From: Achromobacter sp. Root83
Lineage (GTDB): Bacteria; Pseudomonadota; Gammaproteobacteria; Burkholderiales; Burkholderiaceae_B
Length of the DNA stretch: 64,000 nt
Reading direction: 5' to 3'
Assembly (NCBI RefSeq): GCF_001428845.1
Contig: NZ_LMIU01000012.1
Location: forward strand, 314,857 to 378,856
A program made the position numbers and the translations under genes. Under the pieces are notes generated by a model that did not search any database, was not told the DNA's origin, and was given only the letters and a program-made list of their open reading frames with translations. Position 1 is the first letter of the stretch, and each line of letters opens with the position of its first letter. Shown in pieces: positions 19,672-28,629 of this stretch.

Positions 19672-21309
19672 GTGAATGCCAATCTCTCCGCCGCAGGCCC
19701 CATTCCGGTGAGCGTGGCACCGGAAGTCCTGGCTGACATCCAGGCCGAATTTTCTCGTGAATGGCAGCGCCTTTGCGACGACGCCCGGCGCGGCGCGCTG
19801 GCGCCTCCGCCCGACCGGCGCTTCGCCGGAGATGCCTGGGCCACCAATGGTTCGCACCTGCTGCTGGCGCATACCTATCTGCTGTCGGCCCGCGCCATGT
19901 CGCGCATGGTCGACGCCGCCCAGGTCAGCGAACCTATGCGCGACCGCCTGCGCTTTTCGATCATGCAATGGGTCGACGCGCTGTCGCCGTCGAACTTCCT
20001 GGCCCTGAACCCGGACGCCCAGCAATCCATCGTGGAAAGCGCCGGCCGCGCGTTGAACGAAGGCCTGGCGAACCTGCTGGGCGACGTCAAGAAGGGCCGT
20101 ATCACGCAGACGGACGAATCGCAGTTCGAGATCGGCCGCAACGTAGCGACCACCCCTGGCGAAGTGGTGTTCGAAAACAGGTTGTTCCAGCTCATCCAGT
20201 ACGCGCCGTCGACCGCCACCGTGCACGAACGGCCGCTGGTCATCGTGCCCCCGAACATCAACAAGTTCTACATCCTGGACCTGCAACCCGAAAACTCCTT
20301 CGTGCGGCATGCGGTCGCGCAGGGATACACGGTGTTCCTGATCTCGTGGCGCAATCCCGTGGCCGGCGATACCGACGGCGTAGACCGCGCCACCTGGTCC
20401 GACTACCTGGACGACGCCGTGCTGCAGGCGCTGCGCGTGGCCAGCGACATCACGAAGGAACCGCAGGTCAACGCCCTGGGCTTCTGCGTGGGCGGCACCA
20501 TGCTGGCCTCGGCGCTGGCGCTGGCCGAAGCGCGCGGCGAGCATCCCGTGGCCTCGCTGACCTTGCTGACCTCGCTGCTGGATTTCCACGACACCGGTGT
20601 CCTCGGTGTTTTCGTCGACGAAGCCCACGCGCTGCTGCGCGACCATCAACTGGGCAACGGCGGGCTGATGCCCGGCCGCGACCTGGCCACCACCTTCTCG
20701 TTCCTGCGGCCCAACGAGCTCGTCTGGAACTACGTGGTGGGCAACTACCTGAAGGGCCAGAAGCCGCCGCCCTTCGATCTGCTGTTCTGGAACGGCGACA
20801 GCACCAATCTTCCCGGACCCTTCTTCTCCTGGTACTTCCGCAACACCTACCTCGAGAACAACCTGAAGGTGCCGGGACGCGCACAAGCCGCGGGCATGCC
20901 GCTGGACCTGACGCGGTTGCGGATGCCGGCGTACATATTCGGGTCGCGCGAAGACCATATCGTGCCTTGGGTATCGGCCTATGCGTCCACGCAGGTGCTG
21001 CGCGGGCCGCAGCGTTTCGTCCTGGGAGCCTCCGGCCATATCGCCGGCGTGGTCAATCCGCCCGCCAAGAAGCGCCGCAGCTACTGGGTGGCGGACACGC
21101 TGGAACAGGCGGGCCAACCGTTGCCAGGCGATCCCAACGCGTGGTTCGCGCAGGCCACCGAACATCCGGGAAGCTGGTGGCCCGATTGGACGGCCTGGCT
21201 GGCCGAGCATTCCGGCAAGCAAGTCAAGGCACGCGCAAAATTAGGCAATGCCAAGCACCGGCCCATCGAGCCGGCCCCTGGCAGATACGTGAAGGTCCGG
21301 GCAGCCTGA
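19672..21309 (+). CDS. phaC: Class I poly(3-hydroxyalkanoate) synthase
   Basis: A 545-residue alpha/beta-hydrolase-fold polymerase starting at GTG. The lipase-like box is GFCVGG with the catalytic Cys at residue 272; later landmarks are FLRPNELVWNYVVGNYL, LFWNGDSTNLPGP and the catalytic Asp/His regions (GSREDHIVPW, ASGHIAGVVNPP). Length and motifs fit class I enzymes using short-chain hydroxyacyl-CoA. It forms polymer granules in the cytoplasm. phaB and phaR follow on the same strand; no phaA thiolase lies in the window. Confidence 0.95.
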   Translation: MNANLSAAGPIPVSVAPEVLADIQAEFSREWQRLCDDARRGALAPPPDRRFAGDAWATNGSHLLLAHTYLLSARAMSRMVDAAQVSEPMRDRLRFSIMQWVDALSPSNFLALNPDAQQSIVESAGRALNEGLANLLGDVKKGRITQTDESQFEIGRNVATTPGEVVFENRLFQLIQYAPSTATVHERPLVIVPPNINKFYILDLQPENSFVRHAVAQGYTVFLISWRNPVAGDTDGVDRATWSDYLDDAVLQALRVASDITKEPQVNALGFCVGGTMLASALALAEARGEHPVASLTLLTSLLDFHDTGVLGVFVDEAHALLRDHQLGNGGLMPGRDLATTFSFLRPNELVWNYVVGNYLKGQKPPPFDLLFWNGDSTNLPGPFFSWYFRNTYLENNLKVPGRAQAAGMPLDLTRLRMPAYIFGSREDHIVPWVSAYASTQVLRGPQRFVLGASGHIAGVVNPPAKKRRSYWVADTLEQAGQPLPGDPNAWFAQATEHPGSWWPDWTAWLAEHSGKQVKARAKLGNAKHRPIEPAPGRYVKVRAA

Positions 21310-21388
21310 CACCGCCGCAAGCGGTTGATTCCCGAACCAATAAGAAAGTTAATCAACGAGGCGTCCGTCGCACACAGGAGGAAGTCCA

Positions 21389-22126
21389 ATGAGCGGAAAA
21401 CTGGCTTACGTAACAGGCGGGATGGGCGGGATTGGCACCTCTATTTGCCAGCGCTTGGCCAAGGATGGCTTTCGCGTGGTGGCAGGTTGCGGCCCCAGCC
21501 GCAACTATCAGCAATGGCTGGATGAACAGGCCGCGCAGGGTTATACGTTCCATGCGTCCGTGGGCAACGTGTCCGATTGGGAGTCCACGGTAGATGCCTT
21601 CGAACGGGTCACCAAGGAACTGGGCCCGGTCGACGTGCTGGTCAATAACGCGGGTATCACCCGCGATGGGCTGTTCCGCAAAATGACCGCCGACGATTGG
21701 CGGGCCGTGATCGACACCAACTTGAACAGCCTGTTCAATGTGACCAAGCAGGTCATCGAAGGCATGGTGGAACGCCAGTGGGGCCGGATCATCAACATCA
21801 GTTCGGTGAACGGCCAAAAGGGGCAATTCGGCCAGACCAACTACTCCACGGCGAAGGCGGGCATACACGGCTTCACCATGGCGCTGGCGCAGGAAGTGGC
21901 CAGCAAGGGCGTCACGGTCAACACGATTTCGCCCGGCTATATCGGCACGGACATGGTCCGTGCCATCCGTCCCGACGTGCTGGAAAAGATCGTTGCCACG
22001 ATTCCGGTGCGCCGCCTTGGCACGCCTGAGGAAATCGCGTCGATGACGTCGTGGCTGGCCTCGGACGAATCCGGCTTTTCGACCGGCGCGGACTTCTCGC
22101 TGAACGGCGGCCTGCACATGGGCTGA
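21389..22126 (+). CDS. phaB: Acetoacetyl-CoA reductase
   Basis: A 245-residue short-chain dehydrogenase. NAD(P)-binding TGGMGGIGTSICQRLAKDG is at the N terminus, the Ser-Tyr-Lys triad lies in ISSVNGQKGQFGQTNYSTAK, and the C-terminal GADFSLNGGLHMG is PhaB-like. It reduces acetoacetyl-CoA to (R)-3-hydroxybutyryl-CoA for PhaC. A strong Shine-Dalgarno (aggagg) precedes the ATG. It follows phaC by 79 bp, probably in one operon. Confidence 0.94.
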   Translation: MSGKLAYVTGGMGGIGTSICQRLAKDGFRVVAGCGPSRNYQQWLDEQAAQGYTFHASVGNVSDWESTVDAFERVTKELGPVDVLVNNAGITRDGLFRKMTADDWRAVIDTNLNSLFNVTKQVIEGMVERQWGRIINISSVNGQKGQFGQTNYSTAKAGIHGFTMALAQEVASKGVTVNTISPGYIGTDMVRAIRPDVLEKIVATIPVRRLGTPEEIASMTSWLASDESGFSTGADFSLNGGLHMG

Positions 22127-22246
22127 CCCAACGTGGGCCGCCACGGGGCGGCCCATCGGCGCCGGATGGCCTCGGGGAGAGGGCCGTCCGGCATTACACT
22201 CCACCTTATCCGAAGCCTAAGAGATCGCCCGATCCGGGGACAAACA

Positions 22247-22816
22247 ATGACGCAAGCACAAACCGGCGCCAGCCTGCGCCTGATTAAAAAGTACCCCAAC
22301 CGTCGCTTATACGACACCCGGACCAGCACCTACATCACCCTGGCAGATGTCAAGCAACTGGTCCTGGCCAACGAGGAATTCCAGGTCGTCGACGCCAAGA
22401 GCGGCGAAGACCTGACGCGCAGCATCCTCCTGCAGATCATTCTTGAAGAAGAAAGCGGCGGCATGCCCATGTTCTCCTCGAACATGCTGTCCCAGATCAT
22501 CCGTTTCTACGGTCATGCCATGCAGGGCATCATGGGTTCCTACCTGGAAAAGAACATCCAGGCATTCATGGAGATCCAGCAGCGCATGGCCGAGCAGTCC
22601 AAGGGCCTGTATGGGAGCCAGTTCGGCCCCGAGGCCTGGACGCAGTTCATGAACGTGCAGACGCCCATGCTCCAGAACATGATGAACAACTACATCGACC
22701 AGAGCAAAAACCTGTTCGTGCAGATGCAGGACCAGATGCAGGACCAGACGCGCGCCATGTTCTCGACCTTCCCGTTCACGCCTGGCGGCACGCCGGGCGG
22801 CCCGGGACGCAAATAG
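22247..22816 (+). CDS. phaR: Polyhydroxyalkanoate synthesis repressor PhaR
   Basis: A 189-residue regulator. The N-terminal PHB/PHA accumulation regulator DNA-binding domain is clear (LIKKYPNRRLYDTRTSTYITL), followed by the PHB-binding region (LLQIILEEESGGMPMFSSNMLSQ) and a Gln/Met-rich C terminus. The open frame runs upstream to 22133, but the ATG at 22247 gives the normal start. PhaR represses phasin genes and its own gene until it is titrated onto PHA granules. It is followed by a strong terminator. Confidence 0.93.
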   Translation: MTQAQTGASLRLIKKYPNRRLYDTRTSTYITLADVKQLVLANEEFQVVDAKSGEDLTRSILLQIILEEESGGMPMFSSNMLSQIIRFYGHAMQGIMGSYLEKNIQAFMEIQQRMAEQSKGLYGSQFGPEAWTQFMNVQTPMLQNMMNNYIDQSKNLFVQMQDQMQDQTRAMFSTFPFTPGGTPGGPGRK

Positions 22817-22860
22817 AGACCGGTCAGGGCGGGGTCCACGTGACCCGACCCCTTGTCTGA

Positions 22861-22895
22861 ACCGGCGCGGCGAAAGCCGCGCCGGTTTTTTTTTC
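22861..22895 (+). terminator. Intrinsic terminator after phaR
   Basis: An 11-bp stem (accggcgcggc / gccgcgccggt) with a gaaa tetraloop and a run of eight or more T residues lies 45 bp after the phaR stop codon. Confidence 0.93.
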
Positions 22896-23034
22896 GTTTG
22901 ACCCAGCGCAATGATCCGGCACTTTTTGGGCCTTTGGGTTCAGGGGTGTGTCAGCAAAATCCGATACATTAATGCAAACGGTTCTTGTTTGTGTTTTGGA
23001 ACCGCGATTTGTTTGAGTCTCAAGGATTATGCAC

Positions 23035-23571
23035 ATGATCAAGAAAGCCTTGGCGCTGGCCATTGTCGCGTTGAGCGTCTCTGCTGCGCAGGCGGCCGAG
23101 TATCCCATCGGCAAGCCCGCGGAAAAGGGCGGCATGGAAATCGGCGCCGTGTATTTGCAGCCGATTGAAATGGATCCTCCCGGCATGATGCGTCCCGCCA
23201 AGGATTCCGATGTCCACCTCGAGGCCGACATCCACGCCACCGCCGGCAACAAGACGGGTTTCCCGGAAGGCGAATGGGTGCCCTATCTGGTCGTGAACTA
23301 TGAAATCCAGAAGGTGGGCAGCCAGAATGTGCAGAAGGGCACGTTCATGCCCATGGTCGCCAACGACGGTCCGCACTATGGCGAGAACGTCAAGCTGGAA
23401 GGCCCGGGCAAGTACAAGCTGAAGTACTCGATCCTGCCGCCGACCGCGGACAAGATGAGCCACTTCGGCCGCCACGTCGACAAGGAAACCGGCGTGGGTC
23501 CGTGGTTCGAGCCCTTCGACCTGGAATATGAATTCGTCTACGCCGGCACCGGCAAGAAGGGCGGTTACTGA
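23035..23571 (+). CDS. ftrA: Periplasmic P19-type iron-binding protein (FtrA-like)
   Basis: A 178-residue secreted protein with a signal peptide cleaved after AQA near residue 21. It belongs to the P19/Tp34 family of periplasmic iron/copper-binding proteins (KGGMEIGAVYLQPIEMDPPGMM; VNYEIQKVG; FMPMVANDGPHYG). Metal-ligand Met and His residues are present. An ATG six bases upstream is possible, but the aagg motif is better spaced for 23035. It heads a four-gene operon matching Bordetella ftrABCD, which takes up ferrous iron. It would bind iron in the periplasm for delivery to the FtrC permease. Confidence 0.9.
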   Translation: MIKKALALAIVALSVSAAQAAEYPIGKPAEKGGMEIGAVYLQPIEMDPPGMMRPAKDSDVHLEADIHATAGNKTGFPEGEWVPYLVVNYEIQKVGSQNVQKGTFMPMVANDGPHYGENVKLEGPGKYKLKYSILPPTADKMSHFGRHVDKETGVGPWFEPFDLEYEFVYAGTGKKGGY

Positions 23572-23573
23572 TC

Positions 23574-23927
23574 GTGCGCCGCCTGCCGCGTGTTCTTGCC
23601 GCATTGCTGATCGGCCTGGCCGGCGTGGCCGGCACGGCGCCCGCGCGGGCGGACGAACTGCCCACGTTCACCTTGAGGTTCAAGCCGGACGGGACGTTCG
23701 AGCCAGCCACGCTGGAAGTGCCGGCAGGCCGCTTCAAGATTGAACTCATCAACGAGAGCAACGAGCCGGTGGAATTCGAGAGCATTCCGCTGCGCAAGGA
23801 AAAAGTGCTGGGACCCGGCGTGAAATCCTTTGTGGTGATCACCATCTCGCGTCCCGGCGAGTATCCCTTTTTTGATGACTTTCACCAGAGCGTGAAAGGC
23901 ACCCTGGTCGTCAAGCCCAAGGAATAA
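23574..23927 (+). CDS. ftrB: Periplasmic cupredoxin-like protein (FtrB-like)
   Basis: A 117-residue secreted protein with a signal peptide ending at APARA. The cupredoxin-like fold reads LPTFTLRFKPDGTFEPATLEV, with the later loop RPGEYPFFDDFHQS. It starts at a GTG two bases after the ftrA stop codon. In the Ftr model this protein oxidises or hands on iron before permeation by FTR1. The usual copper-site Cys-x-Met-His loop is not obvious, so redox activity is uncertain. Confidence 0.85.
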   Translation: MRRLPRVLAALLIGLAGVAGTAPARADELPTFTLRFKPDGTFEPATLEVPAGRFKIELINESNEPVEFESIPLRKEKVLGPGVKSFVVITISRPGEYPFFDDFHQSVKGTLVVKPKE

Positions 23928-23940
23928 CGCGTAGCAGGTC

Positions 23941-24789
23941 ATGGAACAGGTACTTTTCATCGTCTGGCGCGAAAGCGTCGAAGCCCTGCTGGTGGTGGGC
24001 ATCCTGTATACGTGGCTGCGCGCCACGCCCGAGGGCAAGCGCGGGCTGCCTTATCTGTGGGGCGGCGTCGCGGCCGGGCTGGGACTGGCCGTGGCGCTGG
24101 CGCTGGTGCTGCTGGGCGTCTCGTCCTGGCTCAGCGACGAAGGCCAGGAATGGTTCCAGGCCATCATGTCGCTGGCCGCGTGCGTGCTGGTGGTGCAGAT
24201 GGTCGTGTGGATGAAAACGCATGGCCGCACGCTCAAGCGCGAACTCGAAAGCGGCGCGCGTTCGTCCGTCGCCAATGACAACTGGTGGGGCCTGCTGGTG
24301 CTGGTCGCCATCGCCGTGGCCCGCGAAGGCAGCGAGACCGTGGTGTTCCTGTATGGCACCGTATCGGCGGGCGAAGGCGGCAGCGACATGCTGATGCTGG
24401 CCCTGGCCGGCGTGGCGGGCTTCGCGGTGGCGCTGCTGACGTTCTGGCTGCTGCAGCTGGGCGGCAAGCTCATTACGTGGCGCCGCTTCTTCCGCGTGAC
24501 CGAAATCCTGCTGTTGCTGCTGGCGGGCTCGCTGCTGGTGGGCGGGTTGGATCACCTGATTTCCCTGGATGTCCTGCCGACGCTCGTGGACCCCGTCTGG
24601 GACAGCTCGTGGCTGTTGAGCGACAGCTCCGGTTTCGGCAAGGTGCTTGCCGACTTCGCGGGCTACCGCGCCTACCCGGCGCTGATGTCGGTCCTGCTGT
24701 GGGTGGGCTACTGGATCGCTGTCTGGGCGTTGTTGCGGTGGGCGGGCGGCAAGCCCGCACCGGTGACGGCGGCCCGGGGAGCATCCTGA
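23941..24789 (+). CDS. ftrC: FTR1-family iron permease (FtrC-like)
   Basis: A 282-residue inner-membrane protein with seven predicted helices. Both iron-passage REXXE-type motifs are visible: FIVWRESVEALLVVG near the N terminus and VAREGSETVVFLYG in the fourth helix. It is the membrane permease of the Ftr system, homologous to yeast Ftr1 and EfeU. It is 13 bp after ftrB, in the same operon. Confidence 0.93.
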   Translation: MEQVLFIVWRESVEALLVVGILYTWLRATPEGKRGLPYLWGGVAAGLGLAVALALVLLGVSSWLSDEGQEWFQAIMSLAACVLVVQMVVWMKTHGRTLKRELESGARSSVANDNWWGLLVLVAIAVAREGSETVVFLYGTVSAGEGGSDMLMLALAGVAGFAVALLTFWLLQLGGKLITWRRFFRVTEILLLLLAGSLLVGGLDHLISLDVLPTLVDPVWDSSWLLSDSSGFGKVLADFAGYRAYPALMSVLLWVGYWIAVWALLRWAGGKPAPVTAARGAS

Positions 24790-24822
24790 TTCCGGCGTTT
24801 TGCCGGAAGGAATATTTGAAGG

Positions 24823-26226
24823 TTGACCATGGCAGCTTTGCTCGGGAGGTCCGCCTCCCGTATCGCCGACTTTCTCCGTGACCATGCCCCGCTGTTGCGC
24901 AAGCTGCAGTGGGGCATCGTCGCGATGTACGCGTTCCTTTTGATCGTGCCCGCGTTGCTGCCCTTGCCGGACAACGCGGCCTCGGTGTTCAACAATCTGA
25001 CGATCGTCGCTCAGTTCGCCTTCTGGGGCGTGTGGTGGCCGTTCGTGCTGATCTCCATGCCTATCCTGGGCCGGGCCTGGTGCGGCTGGCTCTGTCCCGA
25101 GGGCATGCTGACCGAATGGGCCAGCGAGCGCGGGCAGGGCCGCGCCATTCCCAAGTGGATGCGCTGGGGCGGCTGGCCGTTCGTGGCGTTCGCCTTGACG
25201 ACGATCTATGGGCAACTGGTCAGCGTCTATCAGTACCCGCTGGCCGTGCTGGCCGTGCTGGGCGGGTCCACGGTGGCGGCCATGATCGTGGGCTGGCGCT
25301 ACGGCCGCAGCAAGCGCGTGTGGTGCAAGTATCTGTGCCCGGTCAATGGCGTGTTCAACCTGCTGGCCAAGCTGGCGCCGTGGCATTTCAAGGTCGACGA
25401 AGAAAAGTGGCGCCATCCGGTCATCCGCATCGAACCCATCAACTGTGCGCCGCTGGTCCCCTTGCGCCACATGAAGGGCGCGGGCGACTGCCACGTCTGT
25501 GGCCGGTGCAGCGGCTATCGCGGCGCGATCGCGTTGACGCCGCGCTCGCCCGAAGAAGAGATCGTGCAGGTGGCCGACGGCGATCCCTGGCAGACCGCGC
25601 TGCTGTGCTTTGGCCTGATGGGCATCGCCATCGGCGCGTTTCTCTGGAGCGCCAGCCCCTGGTACGTCACCGCGAAACAATGGGCCGCGACCTGGCTGGT
25701 CGAGCGCGACATCCTGTGGCCGCTGATGGACAACGCGCCCTGGTTCATCCTGACGCATTATCCAGACGTGAACGACAGCTTTTCATGGCTGGATGGGGCG
25801 GGCATTCTGATGTTCGTCGTCGGCGCGACGGTCTGCGTCGGCGGCGCGAGCTTCCTGTCTTTGTGGCTCGCTGACCGTTTGGCGCCCGCGGCGCCGGTGC
25901 CGGGCGTCCGCGCCACGCGCTGGGGGCGCCCGGGCCTGCACAAGCTGGCCCAGGCCTTGATCCCGGCGGCCGGCATCGGCGTGTTCCTGGGGCTGTCGGC
26001 CACCACCGTCAACCTGCTCAAGCACGAAGGCGTGCAAGCCGCGTGGGCCACGCCCGTGCGCTTCACGCTATTGACGCTGGCGGTGCTCTGGACGCTGCGC
26101 CTGTTCGTCCGGCTGCTCAAGCAACGCCCGGCGAGCGTGTTCAGGAAAAGCCTGGCCGGGCTGGCGCTGATCGCGGGCCTGGCGCCGTTCTGCCTGGCCT
26201 GGGTGCTGTTCTTCGCCATCTGGTAG
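24823..26226 (+). CDS. ftrD: Membrane polyferredoxin, NapH-like (FtrD-like)
   Basis: A 467-residue membrane protein with cysteine motifs for iron-sulfur clusters or electron transfer: AWCGWLCPEGM, WCKYLCPVNGV and CHVCGRCSGYRG. Several helices flank them. In Bordetella FtrD is thought to accept electrons produced during ferrous iron oxidation, or to supply electrons to the uptake complex. It is the last gene of the operon, and only a short gap separates it from the phzF-like gene. Confidence 0.9.
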   Translation: MTMAALLGRSASRIADFLRDHAPLLRKLQWGIVAMYAFLLIVPALLPLPDNAASVFNNLTIVAQFAFWGVWWPFVLISMPILGRAWCGWLCPEGMLTEWASERGQGRAIPKWMRWGGWPFVAFALTTIYGQLVSVYQYPLAVLAVLGGSTVAAMIVGWRYGRSKRVWCKYLCPVNGVFNLLAKLAPWHFKVDEEKWRHPVIRIEPINCAPLVPLRHMKGAGDCHVCGRCSGYRGAIALTPRSPEEEIVQVADGDPWQTALLCFGLMGIAIGAFLWSASPWYVTAKQWAATWLVERDILWPLMDNAPWFILTHYPDVNDSFSWLDGAGILMFVVGATVCVGGASFLSLWLADRLAPAAPVPGVRATRWGRPGLHKLAQALIPAAGIGVFLGLSATTVNLLKHEGVQAAWATPVRFTLLTLAVLWTLRLFVRLLKQRPASVFRKSLAGLALIAGLAPFCLAWVLFFAIW

Positions 26227-26301
26227 CCCGTCCTCGCGCGCATTGCGATAAAGTTGGTACCGCGCCGGCGCCGCCGGCATTCCCTCTTTTTTCGTTCCGC
26301 C

Positions 26302-27174
26302 ATGGCCACCTACGCGTTCCGACTGCTCAACGTTTTCGCTTCCTCCACTTTCAGCGGCAATCAGCTTTGCGTGTTCGAAGACGCGCGGGGCATGGACGAC
26401 GCCACCATGCTGAACCTGGCCGCGCAGTTCAACCTGTCCGAGACCACTTTCATCCTGCCCTCGGACCGCGCGGACGCGCAGGTGCGCATCTTCACGCCGG
26501 GCTACGAGATGAAGTTCGCCGGCCATCCCACCATCGGCACCTCGCAGGTCGTGCGCGACCTGCTGCGGACGGGCGATGCGCTGACGCTGGAATTCAAGGC
26601 CGGCGTCGTGCCCGTGGTGGCCAGCGGCGATGCCTGGACGTTTACCGCGCCATGCCCCGGCGGGGTGCGCACGGCCAGGCCCGAACTGGACGGCGCCGAA
26701 ATCGCGGGGCTGGTCGGATTGGACGGCGGTGACCTGCTGGCCGAACCCATCTGGGTGGATACCGGCGCGGACCAGTTGCTGGTGCCGCTTGCCAGCGTGG
26801 ATGCCGTGCGCCGGGCCGCGCCGGATGCCTCCAGGCTGGCGCGCTGGCAGGCCAGCAGCCTGGGGCGCAAGACGCTTTATGTGTTTGCCTTCGACGAAGG
26901 CAGGCTGCAAGACGGGCGCCAGGCCGTGGTGGCCAGGTACTTCTTCGCCAAGGCGGGGGGCGGCGTCGACGAAGACGCGGGCACCGGGTCGGCCTGCGCC
27001 AACCTGGGCGGTTGGCTGCAGCACCGCGGCTACCCCATGCCGGCCAGCATACTGGTAGAGCAGGGCGACCAGATGGGCCGGCCCTGCCGGCTGCTGCTGG
27101 ACGTCGGCGCCGATGGCCGGATCCAGGTGGGCGGCCGCGCGCTGGAGATCGGCCGAGGCACCGTGACGCTCTAG
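26302..27174 (+). CDS. PhzF-family isomerase/epimerase
   Basis: A 290-residue PhzF-like protein with two similar alpha/beta lobes. The family active-site Glu is at residue 47 in FNLSETTF. Conserved GHPTIGT is near residue 75 and the second-lobe signature is EDAGTGSACANLGGWL. The open frame extends to 26254, but MATYAFRLLNVFASS at 26302 is the proper start. No other phenazine genes are present, so this is a general PhzF homologue of unknown substrate. Confidence 0.88.
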   Translation: MATYAFRLLNVFASSTFSGNQLCVFEDARGMDDATMLNLAAQFNLSETTFILPSDRADAQVRIFTPGYEMKFAGHPTIGTSQVVRDLLRTGDALTLEFKAGVVPVVASGDAWTFTAPCPGGVRTARPELDGAEIAGLVGLDGGDLLAEPIWVDTGADQLLVPLASVDAVRRAAPDASRLARWQASSLGRKTLYVFAFDEGRLQDGRQAVVARYFFAKAGGGVDEDAGTGSACANLGGWLQHRGYPMPASILVEQGDQMGRPCRLLLDVGADGRIQVGGRALEIGRGTVTL

Positions 27175-27208
27175 CGCCAGGCGGCCCGCACCGTACGCCC
27201 ACGAGAAA

Positions 27209-27241
27209 GCGGCGCCCGTGTTGCCACGGGCGCCGCTTGTT
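27209..27241. terminator. Terminator between phzF-like and BON genes
   Basis: A 12-bp perfect stem (gcggcgcccgtg / cacgggcgccgc) with a 4-base loop, then ttgttctt, lies between two convergent genes. Confidence 0.8.
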
Positions 27242-27271
27242 CTTCAGGCGTAGCTCTGGAAGATGCCGTCC

Positions 27272-27610
27272 TTACTTCTTGTTCTTGGCGGGATCGACCT
27301 TGATGTTGTTCATGACCTGCTTGACGCCTTCAACGCCGCGCGCCACGGTGGCGGCATGATCGGCTTCGGCGGCGGTGCCCACGCTGCCCGTCAGGGTTGC
27401 GACGCCGTTATTGGTTTCAACGGCGATTTCCAGGGAACTCAGCTGCTTGTCGGCCACAAAGGCGGCCTTGACCTTGGTGGTCACGGTGGCGTCGGACGCG
27501 TATTCACCCACGGACTGTTTAGGCTTGCCGTCGTTGGCGGCAAAAGCCATGGAAGTGAAGGCAGCGCCCGTGCCCAGTGCAGCGGCGGCGATCAGCTTGC
27601 GAATTTCCAT
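27272..27610 (-). CDS. BON-domain periplasmic protein
   Basis: A 112-residue secreted protein with a signal peptide (LIAAAALGTGAAFTSMAFAA) and one BON domain (DATVTTKVKAAFVADKQLSS, then VEGVKQVMNNIKV). The ATG at 27610 is preceded by aaggagcattact; an upstream in-frame ATG would add an unlikely N terminus. BON proteins such as OsmY act at the envelope under osmotic or stationary-phase stress. The neighbouring DUF1328 and CsbD genes point the same way. Confidence 0.85.
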   Translation of the reverse strand: MEIRKLIAAAALGTGAAFTSMAFAANDGKPKQSVGEYASDATVTTKVKAAFVADKQLSSLEIAVETNNGVATLTGSVGTAAEADHAATVARGVEGVKQVMNNIKVDPAKNKK

Positions 27611-27685
27611 AGTAATGCTCCTTGTTATTGGTGGTTCAGCGCGTTCAGGACGCAATGGCTTTCAATGAATGTGCGGGTGCGTGTT

Positions 27686-27850
27686 CTATTTCTTGCGGAA
27701 GGCGCCGCCCAGAATGGACAGCAGCGCCAATACCAGGAAGACGAAGAACAAGACCTTGGCGATCCCCGCGGCGCCGGCGGCAATACCGCCGAAACCCAGG
27801 ACAGCCGCGATGATGGCGATGACGAAGAAAACTACGGCGTAATGCAGCAT
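27686..27850 (-). CDS. DUF1328 (YtjA-family) small membrane protein
   Basis: A 54-residue protein beginning [20 protein letters not shown] and ending FRKK. It has two hydrophobic segments separated by a Gly/Ala turn. DUF1328 proteins are tiny inner-membrane proteins often found with CsbD and BON genes in stress clusters; no function is established. The start ATG is preceded by caggagaagctgac. It is shorter than usual gene-calling cutoffs. Confidence 0.85.
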   Translation of the reverse strand: MLHYAVVFFVIAIIAAVLGFGGIAAGAAGIAKVLFFVFLVLALLSILGGAFRKK

Positions 27851-27877
27851 GTCAGCTTCTCCTGGTGATTGAACGGA

Positions 27878-28078
27878 TCAGGGATTGCGGTCAAAGAAAT
27901 CCCGGACTTCCTTTTGCGCTTCTTCCTTGGTCTTGCCATAGCGCTCCTGGATCAAGCCAGCCAGGCGTTCGGCATTGCCTTCCGTTCGGGTCAACTCGTC
28001 GTCGGTGAGTTCACCCCAGGCCGCTTTGGCCTTGCCTGCTAGTTGCTTCCACTTGCCGGCGATGATGTCGTTATTCAT
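27878..28078 (-). CDS. CsbD-family stress protein
   Basis: A 66-residue soluble protein with the CsbD signature (NNDIIAGKWKQLAGKAKAAW, then ELTRTEGNAERLAG). It is highly charged with no signal peptide. CsbD/YjbJ proteins accumulate under general stress; the biochemical role is unknown. The ATG at 28078 is preceded by agagagaggtcacc; the longer open frame upstream is not family-like. It sits in a stress-type trio with DUF1328 and BON genes. Confidence 0.88.
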   Translation of the reverse strand: MNNDIIAGKWKQLAGKAKAAWGELTDDELTRTEGNAERLAGLIQERYGKTKEEAQKEVRDFFDRNP

Positions 28079-28445
28079 GGTGACCTCTCTCTGTTGATTT
28101 GCGGCGTCAGGCTTATGGCCTATAAGTCCTGCAATCGCGGTTGAGTTGGACACTGATCAGCTAGTCCTTACCGTACGAGCGCACCCCGGGGCCTGTCAAA
28201 CGCGGCTGTGGATAAATGTAACAACGCACCGAGGGTGAAAACCGGCCGTCTGCGACGAGGGAAGCCTGCAGGGGCAGCAGAGGGTGGAGTTACATTCCTG
28301 CAATGTTTTGTCCCCTTTTGAGTGCCCCTCGTAACGGGATTTGCCCCGCGCGAGGGAACGGGCGGCTGGATCGCCCGGGGCCATGCCGGTATAGTCGCCA
28401 CGGAACCCGCCTGGCGGTTCGACGTGAAAACGGAAAGGAGCACGC
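28079..28445. other. Intergenic region between csbD-like gene and small lipoprotein
   Basis: No coding sequence is supported in these 367 bases. A short inverted repeat (cttat ggcct ataag, 28112-28126) lies about 35 bp upstream of the CsbD-like gene and could be an operator. The divergent promoters of the stress trio and of the small lipoprotein must be here. Confidence 0.5.
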
Positions 28446-28565
28446 ATGACGAAACGACTTTGCAGCGCGATCTTGCTGGTGCTGGGCGCGATGGCGGCCG
28501 TGGGATGCACGCACGTGACGGACAAGTATCAGGCGGTGGCGCCCATGGCGTCGCCGCACGCTTGA
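28446..28565 (+). CDS. Very small lipoprotein
   Basis: A 39-residue protein (starts MTKRLCSAILLVLGAMAAVG) with a lipobox around Cys21 (AAVGC) and a short mature part of about 19 residues. A strong aaaggag Shine-Dalgarno precedes the ATG and a clear terminator follows the stop codon, so the unit looks genuine. It resembles entericidin-sized lipoproteins only in size and architecture; no family is assigned. Confidence 0.7.
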   Translation: MTKRLCSAILLVLGAMAAVGCTHVTDKYQAVAPMASPHA

Positions 28566-28580
28566 ACGCCGCGGGCACGA

Positions 28581-28617
28581 AAACAAACGGGGCGCCTGGG
28601 CGCCCCGTTTGTTTTTA
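28581..28617. terminator. Bidirectional terminator
   Basis: Stem aaacaaacggggcgc / gcgccccgtttgttt with a short loop and flanking A and T runs separates the small lipoprotein from the convergent cphA gene. Confidence 0.92.
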
Positions 28618-28629
28618 CCCGCGCGCGCG

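Noticed and set aside
22960..23010. Fur box upstream of the ftrA-like gene
   Set aside because: The sequence taatgcaaacggttcttg has too few matches to the consensus to list, although iron control of this operon is expected.
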